A stretch of DNA of 5,451 bases from Armatimonadota bacterium. Lineage in GTDB: Bacteria; Armatimonadota; Fimbriimonadia; Fimbriimonadales; Fimbriimonadaceae. The position numbers and the translations under genes are program-made. The stretch is from assembly GCA_023428805.1 (NCBI GenBank), contig JAEYWW010000025.1, positions 1 through 5,451 of the forward strand. The letters are read 5' to 3'. This document shows, piece by piece, positions 1 through 5,451 of this stretch (position 1 is its first letter; each line of letters opens with the position of its first letter). The notes beneath the pieces were generated by a model. The model did no database searches. It was given only the letters and a program-made list of their open reading frames with translations, and had not been told where the DNA came from.

Positions 1-261
1 GTTGTAGTGCGCGTAGACCTCATGCCCGCCCGAAACCAGGATCAGATCGGGGCAGAGCTGCCTTGCAACGCCGACGTTGGTTCCCGTTTTGATCCCATAG
101 GCCCTTGCCTCATAGCTTGCGGCGATCACGCAGGTGCTGTTGTCCTCCATCGGCACGACCGCGATCGGCTTGTTGCGAAGCTCCGGACGCTCCGCCTGTT
201 GAACAGACGCAAAGTAGGCGTTCAAGTCCAGGAACATCCACCGGAGAGGACGTTGCCCCAT
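1..261 (-). CDS. Y-family DNA polymerase (DinB/UmuC-like), N-terminal part, cut by the left edge
   Basis: This is the N-terminus of a translesion polymerase that copies damaged DNA. The reverse strand reads 87 codons without a stop from ATG 261 to the edge. Taking ATG 261 as M1, the palm start FLDLNAYFASVEQ gives a metal-binding Asp (D12) and a likely steric-gate Phe (F17). Further on are RPELRNKPIAVVP and then STCVIAASYEARAYGIKTGT, followed by ARQLCPDL, all in family order. The Asn after D-L (DLN rather than DMD) and the STCVIAASYEA block resemble UmuC and a DinB-like subgroup more than classical Pol IV. The second carboxylate pair, the thumb, the little finger and any clamp peptide lie outside the window. 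The start is uncertain: ATG 261, ATG 237 and GTG 285 are all in frame and none has a good Shine-Dalgarno. Family identity is secure; the paralogue is not. Confidence 0.93.
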   Translation of the reverse strand, partial: MGQRPLRWMFLDLNAYFASVQQAERPELRNKPIAVVPMEDNSTCVIAASYEARAYGIKTGTNVGVARQLCPDLILVSGGHEVYAHYN

Positions 262-283
262 CAGAGAAAGCAGACTTTTGTCC

Positions 284-302
284 ACTATATTGACAGTATA
301 GT
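284..302. promoter_or_regulatory. Perfect inverted repeat ACTATA-N7-TATAGT in the divergent promoter region
   Basis: The 6-bp arms at 284-289 and 297-302 are exact reverse complements around the spacer TTGACAG. Each arm reads TATAGT, a good -10 hexamer, on one of the two strands. The rightward copy would start transcription about 45 nt before the protease gene. The symmetry could be a repressor operator over both promoters or simply two facing -10 boxes. It lies between the divergent polymerase and protease genes in a 92-bp gap that holds no gene. Confidence 0.4.
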
Positions 303-323
303 ACAGACACCCAGGAACAGCAA
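295..323 (-). promoter_or_regulatory. Candidate sigma70-type promoter for the Y-family polymerase gene
   Basis: On the reverse strand TTGCTG (323-318) and TATACT (300-295) are separated by exactly 17 bp. The -10 matches the consensus at 5 of 6 positions and the -35 only at its TTG. Transcription would begin near 288, leaving a leader of about 27 nt to ATG 261, or almost none to GTG 285. The assignment rests on motif inspection only. Confidence 0.4.
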
Positions 324-353
324 GACCTTCCCGGTAGAATTTTTTGAAATCCG

Positions 354-1724
354 ATGAGCGAATTCTCTCCCATCCCTCCCGTGGTGCCGGAGCCGCCGCC
401 CATCCAGCCCGCTCCCCATCAACGCAACATCGGCGCATGGCTGTTCCTGGCAATGATCTCCGTCGGACTCATCTCCATGGCGATCTGGTCGGTCTACGCC
501 AAGAAAGCAGGCGAGCCCAGCTACAGCGCTCTGGAACCTCAACTCAAAATCGCTTTGATGCAGGAGGCTCTGCCTTCCGGAGGGTTCGGGCAAAAGCCGA
601 TCTCAGAAACCCTGAAACCGGTCAAGGAGGAGGCGGAAAAGGGAGTCGCAAAGTCCACCCACGCCGCCAGGGTTCTTTTGGTCGCCCAGCAGGCCAGTGG
701 AGAAAAGCCCTCGCAGAAGGCTTTGGAAACACTCTCAAAGAGCAGGGAGCCGGAGGATCAGAACTTCGCCCGCATCTACACAACGGACAAGCTGACTCCG
801 GCGGAAGCCAAAACCTTCTCGCCCGAACCTAAGCTCTACAGCGAACGCCTGGCCGAAGCCCAAGCCTACGAGAAGGCGGGCGACCCTTCGAAGCTCAAGA
901 AGCTCCTCTCGCTGGAAGAATACACGCCAGTGATCTTGTCCATCTCGGTCATATTCCTGCTGTTCATGCTCGGAATCGGCGCGCTGGTCGGCTTGGTGGT
1001 CTATTCAAGATCGGCAAAGTGGCCCTTTCGGGAGATCACCAAGCCGGGAGTGCCGGAAGGCGACCGCTTGGCGGTGCGTGCGGCCCTGGCCCTCTGCGCC
1101 TACATTGCCGCGCAGATCGTGGCTCTGATCTTCGTCGTCATGGAGCTGCACATAGCCGCGAACATCGCAATGATGGCCTCCTGGTTCGGCATGGTTGTGG
1201 GAATCCTCGCCTTCCGAACTCCCAACCACGAAGCAGATCCCTGGACCAAGATCATGGGGCGCAAAAAGCCTCTCAGCCATCTGATCCCCTTGGGAGCGAC
1301 CGGATTTCTGGCGAATATTCCCATCCTCGCTGGGGCGATTCTCATCACGGTCGCCCTCTCCAAGCTGTTCCCTTCGCCGACGCACCCCATCAGCGAAGAC
1401 TTGGCGAATGGAACCCCAATGGTGCTCTTGTCGAGCTTCCTGCTCGCCTGCATCGCCGCACCGATCGTGGAGGAAACCGTCTTTAGGGGCATTCTTCTCC
1501 GCGCATTTCTCTCCATCTTCAAGAGCCCGTGGGCGGCGATTCTGCTGCAGGCGTTCATCTTCGCCGCTATTCACCCCCAAGGGCCTGCGGGCATCCCCCC
1601 GCTCATGGCCGTGGGCGCGATGTGCGGGTGGGTGACGTATCGGAGCGGTTCGTTGATCCCTGCCATGATCCTCCATTTCGTTCATAACACGGCGACGCTG
1701 CTTTTTGCAATCAGCATGATGTGA
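354..1724 (+). CDS. CPBP-family (CAAX protease/bacteriocin-processing-type) intramembrane glutamic endopeptidase with extra soluble domain
   Basis: This is a membrane protease of the Abi/CPBP (Rce1-like) family. All family motifs are present near the C-terminus: EETVFRG with E373, E374 and R378, then FAAIH (F403, H407), then HFVHN (H441, N445). These form the expected Glu/His/His/Asn active site inside the membrane. The order is a Pro-rich N-terminal tail (residues 5-21), one membrane segment (about 27-49), a charged soluble stretch of about 140 residues (50-190), then several further hydrophobic segments starting near 192-217, 240-262, 266-287 and 307-335. The soluble stretch is not part of the core family and I do not recognise it. 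ATG 354 is the first possible start because an in-frame TGA lies 9 bp upstream. No Shine-Dalgarno is visible. The stop overlaps the next gene's start. Substrates cannot be inferred; family members serve in prenyl-protein or peptide processing, immunity and signalling. Confidence 0.93.
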   Translation: MSEFSPIPPVVPEPPPIQPAPHQRNIGAWLFLAMISVGLISMAIWSVYAKKAGEPSYSALEPQLKIALMQEALPSGGFGQKPISETLKPVKEEAEKGVAKSTHAARVLLVAQQASGEKPSQKALETLSKSREPEDQNFARIYTTDKLTPAEAKTFSPEPKLYSERLAEAQAYEKAGDPSKLKKLLSLEEYTPVILSISVIFLLFMLGIGALVGLVVYSRSAKWPFREITKPGVPEGDRLAVRAALALCAYIAAQIVALIFVVMELHIAANIAMMASWFGMVVGILAFRTPNHEADPWTKIMGRKKPLSHLIPLGATGFLANIPILAGAILITVALSKLFPSPTHPISEDLANGTPMVLLSSFLLACIAAPIVEETVFRGILLRAFLSIFKSPWAAILLQAFIFAAIHPQGPAGIPPLMAVGAMCGWVTYRSGSLIPAMILHFVHNTATLLFAISMM

Positions 1725-2851
1725 TGCGCTTCTATCTCGACCACGCCGCAACCACACCGCTTCTGCCCGAAGCGTTCGAGGCGATGCGCCCGTGGCTGGA
1801 GAAGAAGCATGGCAACCCTTCGAGCCTCCATGCCGAGGGTTTGACTGCGAAGACAGGCATTGATGAAGCGCGGGAGACGCTGAGCCAGATCGCGGGATGC
1901 CTCTTCGCCGAGTTCCTGTTCACTTCTGGCGGCACTGAGGCCGCGAACTGGGCGCTCGTCGGGGCGGCTTTGGGTGCGCCCGCTGATCGTCGAAGAATCC
2001 TGATCTCCGAAGCCGAGCATCACTGCGTCATTCACGCACGAGCCCTGCTCGAACGGCTTGGATTTGCAGTCGAGTTCCTGCCCGTTGATCCAGAGGCGCG
2101 AATCGACCTTGATGCGCTGGAAGACGCCCTGGGTGACGATGTTCTCCTCGTGGCGGCGATGCACGCCAACAATGAGCTGGGCACATACAACGACATTGCG
2201 GCGATCTCCGAAATGGCGCGGCGGCATGGCTCTCTCCTCTTTGTCGATGCCGTGCAGACCTTCCCCCATATCTCGGGAGTCGAAGCCGATCTCGTCGCCG
2301 TTTCGGCCCACAAGCTCAACGGACCGAAGGGAGTCGGTGGATTGATCGTGAAGGCGGGCACCTCCCTTGACCCACTGATCGCCGGAGGGGGGCAGGAACG
2401 GGAGATGCGGGGTGGAACTGAAAATGTCGCGGGCATCGCCGGATTTGCCGCCGCGGCACGCATTCACGCCGCCCACCCAAGCTGGCTTGACAAGAAGCAG
2501 TCGGCACGAGATGCTTTTCTTGAGGCTCTGGAGGGTTCGGGATTGATAGAGACGGTCGAGCGGGAGACCGAAAGACTGCCTGGCCACGCTCACTTTCGAC
2601 TGCCCGGGGTCAGCGCGGACTCCATCTTGATCCGACTGGACCGACTCGGGGTGGGGGCCAGCAGCGGCGCGGCCTGCAGCAGCGGCAGTTTGGAGCCGAG
2701 CCACGTTCTGATGGCCTGCGGCTATTCGGAATTGGAGGCAGGCGAAGGACTGCGATTTACATTTGGATGGGACATGAGCCCGGAAGATGCGCGAAAGGCG
2801 GCAGCCCTGGTGCGCGAGGCGATCGACGCAGTTCAATCGGCAAGGAAGTAG
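1724..2851 (+). CDS. Cysteine desulfurase, class I NifS/IscS type (PLP-dependent)
   Basis: The enzyme takes sulfur from L-cysteine as an enzyme-bound persulfide, giving alanine, and passes it to Fe-S cluster or tRNA-thiolation partners in the cytosol. In order it shows YLDHAATTP (3-12), HGNPSSLHAEG (29-39), TSGGTEAAN (67-75), EHHCVIH (98-104, with a cofactor-stacking His), HANNELG (147-153), FVDAVQ (173-178), SAHKLNGPKG with the PLP-binding K197, and MRGGTEN. The flexible loop SSGAACSSGSLEPSHVL carries the catalytic C318, and its length marks class I. The length of 375 residues is normal. ATG 1724 lies in a TGATG overlap with the protease stop, so translation is probably coupled; GTG 1721, one codon upstream, is an alternative giving a GTGA overlap. 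No IscU, IscA or MnmA gene is adjacent, so the sulfur acceptor is unknown. The next gene encodes an Fe-S radical SAM enzyme, which would be one plausible user. Confidence 0.96.
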   Translation: MRFYLDHAATTPLLPEAFEAMRPWLEKKHGNPSSLHAEGLTAKTGIDEARETLSQIAGCLFAEFLFTSGGTEAANWALVGAALGAPADRRRILISEAEHHCVIHARALLERLGFAVEFLPVDPEARIDLDALEDALGDDVLLVAAMHANNELGTYNDIAAISEMARRHGSLLFVDAVQTFPHISGVEADLVAVSAHKLNGPKGVGGLIVKAGTSLDPLIAGGGQEREMRGGTENVAGIAGFAAAARIHAAHPSWLDKKQSARDAFLEALEGSGLIETVERETERLPGHAHFRLPGVSADSILIRLDRLGVGASSGAACSSGSLEPSHVLMACGYSELEAGEGLRFTFGWDMSPEDARKAAALVREAIDAVQSARK

Positions 2852-3030
2852 AGGCCGAAGCGGACGTTCAGGGTTTCCAATCTGCGAGAGATTGTAGTGA
2901 GAGAAGAACTTCATGCTTTCCGCATTCAGCCAGCCTCAGAGCCGCCCCGGCGTAATTCCTTACTCACAAGAGAATCTTTCAGTTCCAGAAATTTGAGCAA
3001 ATCAGCGCTTGATATTCGTATAGTATATAT
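2852..3030. other. Intergenic gap without a recognisable gene
   Basis: These 179 bp separate the cysteine desulfurase from the radical SAM gene. Both strands were read. Open frames that cross the gap have no family motifs and continue only as shadows of neighbours. No strong terminator hairpin with a T-tract is visible after the desulfurase stop. The last 20 bp become very AT-rich and hold the next gene's promoter. Weak inverted repeats (TTTC-N7-GAAA at 2977-2991; ATCA-N5-TGAT at 3001-3013) are too short to assign. Confidence 0.6.
3019..3030 (+). promoter_or_regulatory. Candidate -10 box for a leaderless radical SAM transcript
   Basis: TATAGT (3019-3024) is followed by ATATAT and then directly by the ATG at 3031. 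The usual 6-7 bp from the -10 to the start site would put the first transcribed base at or next to the A of the start codon. There is no Shine-Dalgarno, which fits a leaderless message. The -35 is poor: TTGAGC at 2993-2998 is 20 bp upstream. The same GTATAGTA string occurs at 296-303 in the polymerase promoter region. Confidence 0.4.
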
Positions 3031-3873
3031 ATGTCTACTCAAATGCAGTTGTTCTCTCTCGGCTCTGCACCAAAACCACCCGATCAGAGGGGGCGGACAC
3101 AGTTTACGGAGAGACAGGCCAAGACGATTCTCGCCAAAGGCGCGGGGATGCTCTCCAGCTATGACTTCACGCTCAACCCCTACACGGGCTGCCAGTTCAG
3201 CTGCTCCTACTGCTACGCGGCGTTCTTCCAGGCTGATGAACAGAAGCGCGATTCCTGGGGGAGATGGGTGGACGTCAAAATCAACGCTCTTGACCTGCTG
3301 AAGAGGCATCGGGGAGCGGCCGGAAAACGCATCTTTGTCGGGTCGGTGACCGACCCCTATCAACCAGTTGAGAGGGAGCTGCGTCTGACCCGGAGTCTTC
3401 TGCAGCATTTGGCGACGCTCAACCCCCAGCCCCGGATTCATATCCAGACCCGTTCCCCGATCATCTGCGACGACATCTCGGTGCTGCGGAAGTTTTCCCA
3501 TCTCACAGTAGGGATGAGCATCACGACAGATGATGAACTGGTCAGGAAGGCTTTCGAGCCCGCCTGCGCCTCAATCCCCCAACGGGTGGAGGCTGCGGCA
3601 AGACTGGTTCAGGCGGGAATTTCCCTTGCCGTCTGCATCTCGCCCATGCTTCCCATCAGCGACCCCGCGCGATTTGCCCGTCAACTGCGGGATATTGGGG
3701 CGGATCGGTACTGGACCGGATACTTTCATGAGGGACAGAGAGACTTTGCCAGCGGAACGCGACCAGGTGCTTTCGCGCTTGCCAAGGCGCATGGCTGGAA
3801 CTTTGATGAATTCCAAAGAACCGCCGTTCTCATGAGCGAAATTCTGCCCGACCTACGCGGAGTCAAACGATGA
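3031..3873 (+). CDS. SplB-like radical SAM protein (Rv2578c-type, COG1533 family)
   Basis: This is a 280-residue radical SAM enzyme that should bind a [4Fe-4S] cluster and cleave S-adenosylmethionine. The cluster motif GCQFSCSYCYA gives C54, C58 and C61. Family signatures follow: WVDVKINALDLLKR (79-92), VGSVTDPYQPVERELRLTR (103-121), IQTRSPI (138-144), and TGYFHEGQ near the C-terminus. These match the SplB-related group often annotated as spore photoproduct lyase-like; the exact reaction of this group is not established. By my recollection of true spore photoproduct lyase, its hydrogen-donor Cys would fall near S105 here, so strict lyase activity is doubtful. Residues 4-8 (QMQLF) resemble a sliding-clamp-binding peptide. 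ATG 3031 is chosen because the family N-terminus fits and an AT-rich promoter abuts it. The gene converges on the prepilin gene with 3 bp between stops. A DNA-repair role is plausible but inferred. Confidence 0.92.
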   Translation: MSTQMQLFSLGSAPKPPDQRGRTQFTERQAKTILAKGAGMLSSYDFTLNPYTGCQFSCSYCYAAFFQADEQKRDSWGRWVDVKINALDLLKRHRGAAGKRIFVGSVTDPYQPVERELRLTRSLLQHLATLNPQPRIHIQTRSPIICDDISVLRKFSHLTVGMSITTDDELVRKAFEPACASIPQRVEAAARLVQAGISLAVCISPMLPISDPARFARQLRDIGADRYWTGYFHEGQRDFASGTRPGAFALAKAHGWNFDEFQRTAVLMSEILPDLRGVKR

Positions 3874-3913
3874 TGTTCAGAATTCGTGAATGCTCTGCTG
3901 CACGGTGAACATC
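3872..3913. other. Stem-loop candidate at the convergent gene junction
   Basis: GATGTTCA (3872-3879) and TGAACATC (3906-3913) form a perfect 8-bp inverted repeat around a 26-nt loop. It spans both stop codons, where the radical SAM and prepilin genes end 3 bp apart. It could slow or end transcription from both sides. There is no T-tract, the stem is not GC-rich and the loop is long, so it is not a typical intrinsic terminator. The right arm is also coding sequence of the prepilin gene. Confidence 0.25.
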
Positions 3914-4674
3914 GGGCGGCGAAGCTGGCGATATTCGAGCCTGCGGGCGTGGGAATCAGTCCAAAGCGTCGTCGTTCCCCCACGATGAAGGAAGTTGAAG
4001 TGCTCCTGCAAATGCACGTCGTCGGGCGGAGAATTCAGCCAGTCGTGGCCCTGTAGAAAGTTGCAGACAGGCGCAAACGACTCGTGCTCCCAGATGGCGA
4101 GCGTTCCCGCAGGATTTTCGATCTCTGTGTCGCTCGCCCCCTCGCATTCGATGAATCCCAATGAGTGCATCCGGCATCCTTTGGAACCCGGCCCATACTC
4201 CGCTCCCTGCGCCTGTGGGTTGGTTGTGTAATAGGGTGACGGGACGTTGGGATAGAACCAGTTGTAAGCGAGCGCAGTCTGGGTGGCGTGATCGGTCATC
4301 GGACATTTGATGATCTGATGGCTCTTGAGATAGGGGTCGATCGCGCCGGGACGAATGGGATTGGTGGCAGGCTGCATGACATTGCCGTACCAGGAATTAT
4401 TGAGCGGTCCGCTGTTGTCGTAGCCGATCCAGGGCTGCTGCGGGGAAAGGCCGGGACCAGCCGAGGCCGCATTCGATACCGGGGGCCAGACGTCATCCGC
4501 GTCCGTTCGATAGATCGCGATGGCAAGGCCGATCTGCTTCATATTGCTGATGCAGACCGCCTGCTTGGCCGCCGCCTTCGCCTGGGAAAAGACAGGAAAG
4601 AGGGTCGCCGCCAGAATCGCGATGATGGCGATGACTACAAGAAGCTCAATGAGGGTGAAGGCGCGCCTGTTCAT
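3877..4674 (-). CDS. Type IV prepilin-like / pseudopilin protein with prepilin N-terminal cleavage-methylation motif
   Basis: This is a 265-residue secreted or surface protein of the prepilin class. A five-residue basic leader (MNRRA) precedes [18 protein letters not shown], with the conserved Glu at position 5 of the mature form. The prepilin peptidase would cut between A5 and F6; Ala replaces the usual Gly. The hydrophobic helix (about 6-29) is followed by [14 protein letters not shown] and CISNMKQIG. The rest is a polar globular domain rich in Pro, Asn and Tyr with scattered Cys (for example C41). Near the end, H230-x9-D240-S resembles the H-x9-DG element of prepilin-associated proteins, with Ser for Gly. 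ATG 4674 is chosen over an in-frame TTG at 4713 because it gives a normal short leader and has AGGTG five bases upstream. It lies 56 bp downstream of the transketolase-like gene on the same strand. Pilus, secretion or surface function cannot be separated from sequence alone. Confidence 0.9.
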   Translation of the reverse strand: MNRRAFTLIELLVVIAIIAILAATLFPVFSQAKAAAKQAVCISNMKQIGLAIAIYRTDADDVWPPVSNAASAGPGLSPQQPWIGYDNSGPLNNSWYGNVMQPATNPIRPGAIDPYLKSHQIIKCPMTDHATQTALAYNWFYPNVPSPYYTTNPQAQGAEYGPGSKGCRMHSLGFIECEGASDTEIENPAGTLAIWEHESFAPVCNFLQGHDWLNSPPDDVHLQEHFNFLHRGGTTTLWTDSHARRLEYRQLRRPMFTVQQSIHEF

Positions 4675-4679
4675 GCGAG

Positions 4680-4684
4680 CACCT
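4680..4684 (-). promoter_or_regulatory. Ribosome binding site that decides the prepilin start
   Basis: On the reverse strand AGGTG ends five bases before the ATG at 4674, an ideal spacing. It supports that start over the upstream TTG. It is the only clear Shine-Dalgarno among the gene starts visible in this window. Confidence 0.55.
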
Positions 4685-4730
4685 GAGAGAAGGTACTCAT
4701 TTGGACGCGCCAAGGTTTCTCAATCGTTTC

Positions 4731-5451
4731 CTACTGCGGAGCGACGTCCTCGTAGTCAGCCGATCCACCGCTGACTTTTCCACCCTTGATCCGCTCGGCG
4801 ATCGAGGCGCCGTCGAGTCGGTGGTGTTTGAGGACTTCGAGGGGAGTTCCGCACTCGGGGTATTCGTCGAGGCCGAAGATTTCGAGCGTTCGGCCTTGGA
4901 TCAGGCCGGACTGGGCGAGGTGAGCCGCCAGCTTGTCGCCCAGTCCCCCCGCAGTCGAATGATCTTCCAGAACGATGATCCGCTTGTGGTTCTTGACCGT
5001 CTCCTCAATCCATGCCGAGTCGAAGCGGTTGAGCCAGGGCATGTTGACGACCTGGAGCCCAAATCCTTCGGCCTGGAGCAGCTCGGCTGCCGTCAGAGCC
5101 TCGTTGAGGAGAACCGGACCGTAGCCGATCAGCAGCGCGTCGCCCCCTTCCTTCATCGTCCATCCCCGCCCGGGGGTCAGCTTATAATCCTTCGGAGCTT
5201 CGATGACGCGAGGCGAAGGGCCGATCACGAGCCGGAGAGCCAGCACACCTTCCCCTTCCTCCACGCACCAACGGACCGCCTGGCGGCACTCCTCCGGGTT
5301 GACAGGCTGGAGGATCGTCGCGTTCGGATAAGCCGAGAAGAGCGCAATGTCGCGGATGCTTTGATGCGATTTGCCTGGCCCAGCCGGGATCATTCCGGCA
5401 AAGTGAAGGGCATAGATGATCTTGGTGCCCTCGCAGGAGTTGGTGTAGATC
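4731..5451 (-). CDS. Transketolase/DXS-family protein, C-terminal part, cut by the right edge
   Basis: The reverse strand is open from the right edge to TAG at 4731, giving 239 visible residues; the gene starts outside the window. It corresponds to the end of the pyrimidine-binding domain plus the C-terminal transketolase domain of a thiamine-diphosphate enzyme. The visible part opens with IYTNSCEGTKIIYALHFAG, followed by GPGKSHQSIRDIALF (family His conserved) and PNATILQPVNPEE. After about residue 100, GDALLIGYGPVLLNEALTAAELL leads into an alternating beta-alpha fold with VLEDHSTAGGLGDKLAAHLAQ and LEVLKHHRLDGASIAERI, as in DXS and transketolase C-termini. The ThDP pyrophosphate-binding domain is not visible, so I cannot tell a full-length enzyme from a separate C-terminal subunit, nor name the sugar substrate. 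An internal ATG at 5393 is not the start because homologous sequence continues upstream of it. It may be co-transcribed with the downstream prepilin gene. Confidence 0.88.
   Translation of the reverse strand, partial: IYTNSCEGTKIIYALHFAGMIPAGPGKSHQSIRDIALFSAYPNATILQPVNPEECRQAVRWCVEEGEGVLALRLVIGPSPRVIEAPKDYKLTPGRGWTMKEGGDALLIGYGPVLLNEALTAAELLQAEGFGLQVVNMPWLNRFDSAWIEETVKNHKRIIVLEDHSTAGGLGDKLAAHLAQSGLIQGRTLEIFGLDEYPECGTPLEVLKHHRLDGASIAERIKGGKVSGGSADYEDVAPQ

Noticed and set aside
290..295. TTGACA as a perfect rightward -35 box
   Set aside because: No -10-like hexamer lies 16-18 bp downstream (the sequence there is around AGGAAC). It is the spacer of the inverted repeat.
262..353. Known LexA boxes in the polymerase promoter
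   Set aside because: I see no GAAC-N4-GTTC, TGTTC-N4-GAACA or full CTG-N10-CAG site with good flanks. Only one TACTGT half-site is present on the reverse strand.
1005..1757. Long reverse-strand open frame opposite the CPBP protease
   Set aside because: It is rich in Arg, Asp, Gly and His with no motif, and lies antisense to a gene with a complete active site. It is a frame shadow of GC-rich coding DNA.
1682..2914. A 410-codon reverse-strand open frame opposite the cysteine desulfurase
   Set aside because: It has no recognisable domain and runs antisense to a gene with all catalytic motifs. Its length reflects codon bias of the sense gene.
2897..3301. Open frame from GTG 2897 across the gap into the radical SAM gene
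   Set aside because: It is in another frame from the clear radical SAM protein, has no motif, and its composition changes where it enters that gene.
4288..4686. Forward open frame opposite the prepilin gene
   Set aside because: It is Arg/Asp/Gly-rich low-information sequence antisense to a gene with an unmistakable prepilin N-terminus.
4698..4712. Inverted repeat TTGG-N5-CCAA between the transketolase-like and prepilin genes as a terminator
   Set aside because: A 4-bp stem without a T-tract is expected by chance, and the genes are close enough to be co-transcribed.
4675..4713. Extended prepilin N-terminus from TTG 4713
   Set aside because: It would lengthen the leader to 18 residues and uses a rare start codon. 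ATG 4674 has a well-placed AGGTG and a normal short leader.
1..5451. Mobile element, defence island or CRISPR content
   Set aside because: No transposase, integrase, terminal repeats, tRNA or repeat-spacer pattern was found. The CPBP (Abi-type) protease alone is not evidence for phage defence.

Overview
The window carries six protein genes, four complete and two cut by the edges. It has no RNA gene, IS element or CRISPR array that I can see. Base composition is moderately GC-rich. The prepilin-like gene has the N-terminal sequence style ([23 protein letters not shown], an SNMKQIG block and a late H-x9-D element) that is common in Armatimonadota, and also in Planctomycetota and Verrucomicrobiota. 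I would guess an Armatimonadota-type bacterium (Fimbriimonas-like), but the phylum is an inference from one gene.

Left part (1-353): the first 87 residues of a Y-family translesion DNA polymerase run leftward off the edge. It is separated by a 92-bp divergent promoter region from a rightward gene pair. That region holds a perfect AT-rich inverted repeat (ACTATA-N7-TATAGT) that puts a -10-like hexamer on each strand.

Middle (354-3873): a CPBP-family intramembrane protease with an extra soluble domain overlaps a class I NifS/IscS-type cysteine desulfurase by one base, so the two are probably one operon. After a 179-bp gap with an AT-rich, probably leaderless promoter comes an SplB-like (Rv2578c-type) radical SAM protein. 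Its first residues include a possible sliding-clamp-binding peptide.

Right part (3877-5451): two leftward genes converge on the radical SAM gene with only 3 bp between stop codons. They are a type IV prepilin-like/pseudopilin protein and, upstream of it, the C-terminal part of a transketolase/DXS-like enzyme cut by the right edge.

A loose theme is possible on the left: DNA-damage tolerance (Y-family polymerase), a DNA-repair-like radical SAM enzyme whose promoter shares a GTATAGTA element with the polymerase promoter, and a cysteine desulfurase that could supply sulfur for Fe-S clusters. I found no convincing evidence for a wholly new system. The most testable leads are the clamp-binding-like peptide, the shared promoter element and the protease-desulfurase overlap.
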